Shown here one piece after another: positions 57,680 through 64,000 of a stretch of 64,000 nt of DNA (its first letter is position 1; each line of letters starts with the position of its first letter). Where the stretch lies: NCBI GenBank assembly GCA_028017165.1, contig CM051523.1, positions 67,422,555 through 67,486,554 on the forward strand, written 5' to 3'. This DNA comes from Herpetospermum pedunculosum. Its lineage: Eukaryota; Streptophyta; Magnoliopsida; Cucurbitales; Cucurbitaceae. Both the position numbers and the translations under genes were made by a program. Below the pieces are notes generated by a model. It was not told the DNA's origin, did no database searches, and saw only the letters and a program-made list of their open reading frames with translations.

Positions 57680-57925
57680 TTCAGCTTGTAGCAGCTTGTA
57701 GCTTATTGAAAGTCTTCGATTTGTAGCTTATTGAAGGTCTTTGACTGGTAGCTTATCGAAGGTCTTTGACTGGTAGATTATCGAAGTCGGTAGCTTATCG
57801 AAGGTCTTTGACTGGTAGATTATCGAAGGTCTTCGACTTATAGCTTATTCAAGGTTTTCGGCTTGTAGTTTTTTCGACTTGTAGCTTATTCAAGGTTTTC
57901 AGCTTGTAGTTTTTTCGATTTGTAG
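57680..57925. repeat. Minisatellite, about 25-bp unit
   Basis: About nine copies of GTAGCTTATCGAAGGTCTTT followed by GACTG, with variants. On the minus strand a CTATAAATAG box at 58005-58014 lies upstream, so transcription into the array is possible. Confidence 0.85.
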
Positions 57926-58598
57926 CTTACTTCTGGACTCTGACTGTTGGAGCTTCTGAACTCTTTGAATTCTAGCTGAATGTCAGCTATGAATGGTGGT
58001 TTCCTCTATTTATAGAGTTGGAAGGAACTAGTATATGAGTTTGAGCTTGGTAGAGGCCAATTTTTGGACTTAGGCTTATTTGGGCTTAATCCAACCCTCT
58101 CTAATAGACTTGAATCATTTTTAGTTTCTGACATGTGGCATGATTTGATTGAACCAGTTTAAGTCATCTGATTGATCAAGCGTTATTGGATTTACCAATT
58201 TTTTTGTCTTTAATATAATTTTGAAGACACGTGTCAATTTGTAATTGCCTGAAATTCTTATTCAGGAGTATATTAGAATTAGGATTAAATATCTAAAATA
58301 AAAATAATATGATAGATTTACCCTACCTAATTATTTGGTGCGATTCAAATATATAATATTTAGAAACCATGAAAAAAAAGATTTTCTTTTTAATAATTAA
58401 TTTTTTAAGTTTTTATTTTTTATTTTTTTATTTTTTATTTTTTTAATTAATGTGGAAAGCATTAAAGATCAATAGTTATAAAATATACGTGGGAAAACTA
58501 AAAGAAAAAAAAAGGATTATGAAATAACGTTAATATATATATATATATATTTTTTTTATATCTGAAATAAGGTTAAGATTGATTCAACACACCACCTT

Positions 58599-58643
<45 letters not shown>

Positions 58644-60430
58644 TGATAATTAATTAATTATACCACGATAGTTAAAGAAATATTTTATAATGATAAGATA
58701 AATATCTTTCAAATTGTTTAAACCTCTTTTGCACCTCTAAGTCACAAGATATTTTTGGACTTTTTCATGAAAAATATAATTTTTAGTGCTTTTTTTCTAC
58801 AAGGAAAGCGAAGGCACTACAACAACTTTATATTATTAATTTTTTAAATTTTAGTACGACACTTCAACAACGTGAACCATGGAATATTCAAAGTTCTATT
58901 TAACCATTGGTCATTCTATCATTTTTAAATACCAAAATTAAGCACCAATATAAAAATAAACTTAATTATCAATGGACTAACAACTAGTTTAGTTCCTTGC
59001 ACAATCTAAAGGAATAAGTAATTTATAGAAGAGATACTATAGAATTAATTTTACCCCTTTCATACCACCAAATACTCTATTTTAATTCTCATAGTCTAAA
59101 ACAAAACATGCCTCCGCATCAAATATATCTTAAAATATGAATTGGGCCGCACTCATATTTATCTCTTAAAAATACTACTACACGACATATTCATATTTGT
59201 CAATATGAACATAGCTCAACTAAAAAAAAAATACGTACTCTTAATCAAAATATTAGAAGTTTGAATCTCCCACCTTACGTATGGTACTCATATTTATTCT
59301 TAGCAACTATGTTGTCAAAGTACCAACTCATAAGGCAGATTCTCTTTGTTGAACTAAACTAAATATAAATGTAACTTTAGACAAGGAAAATAGGGAGAGA
59401 GCACGAAAAGGAGGCTAAAGTTTACATTTTGTATAATTGGATCAAATGAAATATAGACCTATATATATAATATGAAAAAGACTAATCTATCCTTAAGAGT
59501 AAGCCCTAAAACAATTAAAATTTAACCTAAATTAACAATAAAGAGAGAGTAAAAACTATGGCTCGGTTTGAGAGGTTTTTTTAGCTTTTTTTTTAAAAAA
59601 AAATAAAAAATTAAACTTATAAATCCTACTTCCACTCATGGATTCAATTGTTATCTACTTCCAATTGTTATCTACCTTTTACAAGTGTTGTTAAAATTTA
59701 AACAAAATTTTGAAAACAAAGAAAAATAATTTTTTATTTTTGAAATTTGATTAAGAATTCAAATGTTTTCTTTGTTAGGACGAGATAAAACTATGTTGTC
59801 AGGGAGAAATAAGATTTTTCGTTTTTTAGTACAACAATTATAGGAAAGAAATAACGTCATCGACATTTAAGATTGATAATTTGTGTTTTATCCATTACGG
59901 ATTTACCTATAAAACTATACTATCAATCTTCATTAAAGAAAAAGAAGGCTTGTTAATTAAGTTCACGCGAACACCATTAAAGGCATAATGGAAAATATAT
60001 CATTGTTCTCATTTACGTCAATCAAAAAAAAAAAAAAATGTCCACCAATTAAGGGCTGTCCCAAATAGGTAATTGAAAAATGTGTCCAAAGGCAACGAAA
60101 CAATGTTTGAATTGAAATTTCAAGAAGGAAGAATGAAGGAAATGATCAGAAAATCATTATCAACATGTGATAAGGGGAGTTCAAATAATTGAAGTATTTG
60201 AGATATTTTTCCAAGGTGTGGCGAGGGCCATCCATTTTTGTAGATTTTTTCTTCTTTGATTTAACACTTCATTCACGTTTGGGGAAGAAGATGACAGCCA
60301 AACCTCCAACTTCATAAATCAAAACCTTTCATTAATTATTACTCTTTGATCTTGATATACCCGAGTAAACATAACTCAACTAAAGTGTTAACGACCAAGA
60401 TGTTTTTGATTGGAATGCTCCCCTCACTTC
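57926..60430. other. AT-rich intergenic DNA
   Basis: T40 at 58602-58641, a (TA)n near 58532-58550, and a degenerate SINE-like head at about 59207-59275. No gene recognised. Confidence 0.55.
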
Positions 60431-60702
60431 TATAAGACATCATGAGGTTTCATCATAAAACCAATTTGTGATAGGAGGAGTAGCCCATGTATGTTATATT
60501 GTGAGTGAGGTCCCTTCATCTTTCCGATGTGGGATCGGGATCCCATTTTTGGACCAAATACTCGTTTGGGTTCGTGGGCTCTGATACCATATTAGACATC
60601 ATGGGGTTCCATCATAAAACCAATTGGTGATAGGAGGAGTAGCCCATGTATATTATATTGTGAGTGAGGTCCCTTCATCTTTCCGATGTGGGATCGGGAT
60701 CC
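60431..60702 (-). mobile_element. Small TRIM-like element, second family
   Basis: Two ~112-bp repeats (60431-60542 and 60590-60702), both with AGACATCATG at the start and GATGTGGGATCGGGATCC at the end, flank a ~47-bp spacer. The minus-strand PBS TGGTATCAGAGC (60578-60589) abuts the right repeat. Too small to code. Confidence 0.7.
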
Positions 60703-60894
60703 TTAACATATTGTATAAAAAAAATGGATGATTTGTCAATCTAAAGAGCGAGAAGAAAAAAAAATACAAATTCAATAAGAATATAAGATTATAAAACAAT
60801 TCTACTACCCTGACCACCTCCTCAAATAATAATTTCTGAGTGGTAAAAGATTCGTTTGAAAATATTATTAGGAGAGAAAATAAGGGGGAGAATT

Positions 60895-61290
60895 GTACAA
60901 CTGACCCCTATTTTAACACATTTGTCAAATTGACCTAGATTTGAAAAATAAGTCAAATTGAGCTCTGTTGACATCATCATTTTTTTTAATATTATTTTTT
61001 AGTTCTAGCTGCGGGCGCGGGCTAATTTCGTTCTAGTTCGGGTGCGGGCTGGTCTCGCTCTAACTGTGAGTTGGTCTCGAATCTGAAAAAAACTTAAGAT
61101 CTTAAATGGAGTTAGAGCTAGAGCGAGACCAGTCCGCGCCCGTAGCTAGAGCAAGATCAGTCCGCACCCACAGCTAGAACTAAAAAATAATATTAAAAAA
61201 AAATTGATGATGTCAGAGGTGTCTTTTTTTTTAGAACCGAATCATTTTGACAATTCGCTTAAAATAACAAGTAAATTTTTTCCAAAATAA
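60895..61290. mobile_element. Foldback element with GC-rich arms
   Basis: Two arms of roughly 165 bp (about 60909-61075 and 61113-61266) are inverted copies separated by about 37 bp. Shared phrases are GACATCATCA, TTAGTTCTAGCTG and GGTCTCGCTCTA with their inverses. Each arm carries internal repeats of GTTCTAGCTGCGGGCGCGG type. A transcript would form a long hairpin. Confidence 0.75.
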
Positions 61291-61299
61291 GGTAAGATT

Positions 61300-62234
61300 C
61301 TCTAACTTTTATAATCTTTCCTTTCATCATCATAATTGAAAACTTTCAAATTTTTAATTATATACCTTGTTTTTATTTCTTAATTATTATATTTATTTGA
61401 GAGCTTTTAGAAGTATAACCAACGAGACACAATAATTGTAAATACTGTTTGACCAAAATAGTATTAAAGTCAAAAGTTAATCTATTTTGGTGTGCATCCA
61501 TAAACTTTTTCATGAAAAGCACTTGAGAGTTGAGAGGAGAGAGATTATTTTCTTAATGAAAATTGAAAAGGAAATATCTAAGGTTTTTATGTATCTGTAC
61601 CCAAAAAAATAAAATAAACATTTGTTTTCTCACTTTTGAAAGCACTTTTAAGATAAATAAATAAATAAAATATAACAAATAGGATACACAATTGACTATA
61701 CTTATATATTGTGGGGTGCCCTCGTGACAAAAGGCATCTTTACCTTTATTAATTAATATTATAAATCTCTATATACAAAGGCAGACAAAGAATAGGCCAA
61801 ATTTGTTTCACCCAATGTCTTTGGAGCCATTTTCCATGCTGTAGGGATCAGGTGGAAGCTGTTTAATATTATATGGTTTTATTTTATAACAAACAATATT
61901 ATTATCAAATTCAAAAGAAATGGAGACGTTTAGAATAATAAATGGATGGCTGGCATTATTGAAATGTCCATTAGAGTCAAGTCCATTAACCAAATTAATT
62001 AGCTGCCTTCCACAAATTCTACCTATTCAACATCAACATGGAACTAATTAATTTGTGATTTACAATTATTTATACCTAAATATCCTTCTACGGAGGAATT
62101 CAAATCCTCTTGGCTTTTCTTTTTTCTTTTTGAGGGTAGTTAGTGGGCGAGTCAAATATATTTTTTTAATTATTAAATTAAAAGTTCAATTTAAATAAAT
62201 GATAATATTAATGTTGGAATGCTTTGAATTTATT
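61300..62234. other. AT-rich intergenic DNA
   Basis: Nothing recognised. Confidence 0.5.
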
Positions 62235-62405
62235 TGACCGAATGACTTGATACTAATTATGCTTTTATCTCATATGGTTATGTTGTTAGATGGAAGACAA
62301 TTTTACAGTCTACAGTTACTTTATTTACTATTGAAGCAGAGAACATGACTTTGACAGAAGCTACTAACGAGGGAATATAGTTAAAAAAATGCTAGTTGGT
62401 GATCT
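62235..62405 (+). pseudogene. Copia RNase H remnant
   Basis: One frame reads 'YVVRWKTILQSTVTLFTIEA' and 'ENMTLTEATNEGI', matching the conserved end of plant Copia RNase H (usual pattern W-K-S-x-L-Q-S-x-V-A-L-S-T-x-E-A-E). A Trp codon is replaced by TAG at 62378-62380 and earlier residues are scrambled. The sequence stops at the LTR inserted at 62406. Confidence 0.8.
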
Positions 62406-63060
62406 CTCTTGGCGCAAGATTCTGGACCTTTCCTTTTCCTTTGCATTCCGGCGTGCTCCACCGTCTCTGGAGTCGGGGACGAACCTGCACAAGGGAAGAT
62501 GAGGAACTTGCACTGGTGCAGGGCTAGGCCCACAAGGCTCCGATGCTTAAGTCAGATGGTGTACTGAGCGTAAGTAGGAGATAAGATGTGGAAGTGTCGC
62601 GTGAGACTACGCAATATTACGTACCTCCCGTCCCTGAATGGGAGGGGTATTTATAGGCGGTGTGAGGAGGTGGGGACGACTGAAGCCTGTCCGTTCCCTA
62701 TCTCATGATGGCGGTCGTCGTCCCCCAATTCTCTAAAGAGTTGGAGGCGCTGTTGTACCGTCGTCTGGTCAGGTGAGTCAGGAATGTCTTTTCAGTCACT
62801 CCTCACACTGATCGAGAGGCAGCCTGGCAACAACGAGTCATCGGATGGTAGGGTAGGCTCGGATCCGCGGAGTCTTGGGGTCGGGCCCAGGTCGTTGAGA
62901 TACATGGTGCTAGTGTCGTGGTCTCGACTTCCTAGGGAAGCGGGTCGTGATGTCAGCGGTTGGGGTCGGCTTCGGTCGCGGAGATTGTCGTGACCTCGGC
63001 TTCCTAGGGGAGCGGGTCGTGACATCAGCGGCTGATCTCATGTTGAGGTAGCCCGTAACA
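62406..63060 (-). mobile_element. TGTTACGGGC-family LTR, minus orientation
   Basis: On the minus strand it starts TGTTACGGGCTACC (at 63060), has a TATAAATA box at about 62648-62655 and ends near CTTGCGCCAAGA at 62406. About 655 bp. It is followed on the plus strand by TTGGCCCCACC, the inverse of the tract beside the right LTR at 27326, so it is the 3' LTR of a minus-strand element whose interior starts at 63061. Confidence 0.8.
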
Positions 63061-63463
63061 TTGGCCCCACCAGCGGGTAGGTCCGCCAATGGTGGGTCTT
63101 CTCGCTCGTTTGATTCGGTGCAAAATACCGAGGGGAAGCCATCACGCCGCTTGTGCCTATGCCGTTGTCTTTCCGACTTCTTGATGGAATCCGAGACGTC
63201 GCCTGCTGTAAGCGGGGACACCATTTTTCGGAGGCCATGTGTTGCTTCGTCATTGAGAGGGTGAAGCGATTCTGATGACGTGTCGCCTACCCCAATCTGC
63301 GACAGTAAGTCTGCCATAGGTGAGATCTGGGTCGTTGATTTCGATCGCTCGGCCTGTATCTGATCATCTTTAGGGTTTAAAGCTAGAGAAAACGAGGGGA
63401 GGCCGCCCACACTTTCCCTCAGACTTTCTTCTTTGTTTGTCTCTTCCCGTATCGCTTTTGTTG
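63061..63463. other. Internal region of the 63-kb TGTTACGGGC element, before the extra ORF
   Basis: GC-rich spacer between the LTR and the MARGG start, similar in position to 26965-27325. The open frames here resemble nothing known. Confidence 0.5.
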
Positions 63464-63711
63464 ATGGCTCGAGGTGGGTCGGCTCTGACTGGTGCCCGCG
63501 GCGATGTCGCGAGTAACTTCGCGGCTGTGAAACCGCAAGGCATGATGGAAGAGGGCCTCAGGACACTCTGGACGCGATTCAATATTCCATCGCGGGTTTA
63601 ACTGAAGTTGCCTGAACTGGGAGAGACAATCGAGATGCCGTCGCCCGGGTGCGTCGGTCTCTACCGGAACATGTTCCTGCGAGGGTTCCGCCTTCCTCTT
63701 GCTCTGGTGGC
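63464..63711 (+). pseudogene. Second copy of the antisense extra ORF, broken
   Basis: Starts MARGGSALTGARGDV and continues through 'LPELGETIEM' and 'SPGCVGLYRNMF', clearly homologous to 26217-26964. A stop (TAA, 63599-63601) stands where the other copy has Glu. The ORF ends at an LTR inserted at 63712. As at 27 kb, it reads away from the 3' LTR, antisense to the element. Confidence 0.75.
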
Positions 63712-64000
63712 TGATAACTCCATTTTGGAGCTAATTATCACTCCCTAATTCTAGCTAAAAGCCGTAATTAATTGTTTAATATGTCTCGTTTATAGGAGAT
63801 TTGCGGCGAAGAACTCATTGTGTCCATTGGACGCATTTCGTGGCTAAGAACGGTGTTTTAACTCCCCGGGAGTGCATCGAGAAAATGGCAAGCTCATCCA
63901 AGAGGAACCGGATAAAATCGCCAAGTGAAGGCAATTTTCCAGCCCCAAACCCGAGAGCAAGCGTCGAGACGCTTGCTCCACGCTGCCTAGCGTCGAGACC
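63712..64000 (+). mobile_element. Start of an LTR B copy (runs off the window)
   Basis: TGATAACTCCATTTTGGAGC and the following ~270 bp match the start of LTR B at 24933, including AGCTAAAAGCCGT and the palindromic AGCGTCGAGACGCT block near 63959. Confidence 0.75.

Overview
The window is nuclear DNA from a flowering plant, almost certainly a eudicot. It has one intron-bearing, plant-type assimilatory nitrate reductase gene in AT-rich DNA that is dense with plant transposons of every major class. Cucurbitaceae is my best guess, from general resemblance of the nitrate reductase and repeats, but I could not test it. No bacterial, phage, CRISPR or operon-like structure is present.

Layout. 1-6.4 kb: a frameshifted Copia gag with its primer-binding site and LTR on the minus strand, a putative gypsy LTR, a TRIM (miniature LTR element) and a 573-bp hAT element. 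6.4-15.8 kb: a solo LTR (family TGTTACGGGC) split by an 8,748-bp CACTA (En/Spm) transposon with TIRs, a 3-bp target duplication and open spliced reading frames for both TNPD-like (1,147 aa) and TNPA-like (389 aa) proteins. 15.8-21.6 kb: AT-rich DNA, a retroelement-derived block, a MULE-type MITE and a putative Tat/Athila-type LTR. 21.7-28.1 kb: a complete TGTTACGGGC-family element with a 5-bp TSD. It has no gag or pol, carries an antisense ORF resembling the 'putative gypsy type transposon' family, and is broken by two further LTR insertions.

28.9-35.7 kb: the nitrate reductase gene, plus strand, five exons, 871 aa. All cofactor domains are present, but I cannot find the usual hinge-1 14-3-3 phosphorylation motif. 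Introns 1, 3 and 4 each carry a MULE-type insertion with identifiable target duplications. 36-41.7 kb: retroelement-derived DNA interrupted by a 2.4-kb non-autonomous CACTA, then an inverted-repeat MITE. 42-49 kb: several diverged tandem duplications and a three-LTR tandem TRIM array. 50.4-55.8 kb: two more hAT elements, one containing a nested SINE and MITE, a second SINE, and microsatellites. 56-64 kb: minisatellites, a second TRIM, a GC-rich foldback, a Copia RNase H remnant cut by another TGTTACGGGC LTR, and a second copy of the antisense ORF, itself cut by an LTR at the window edge.

Functionally, the only host gene recognised is nitrate reductase. Its neighbours are transposons, so there is no pathway cluster. 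The transposons form a readable order of insertions: CACTA in solo LTR, LTRs in a Tat-type element, SINE and MITE in hAT, and LTR in Copia. Exon boundaries and target duplications were read by eye. Family names rest on remembered motifs, not database searches.
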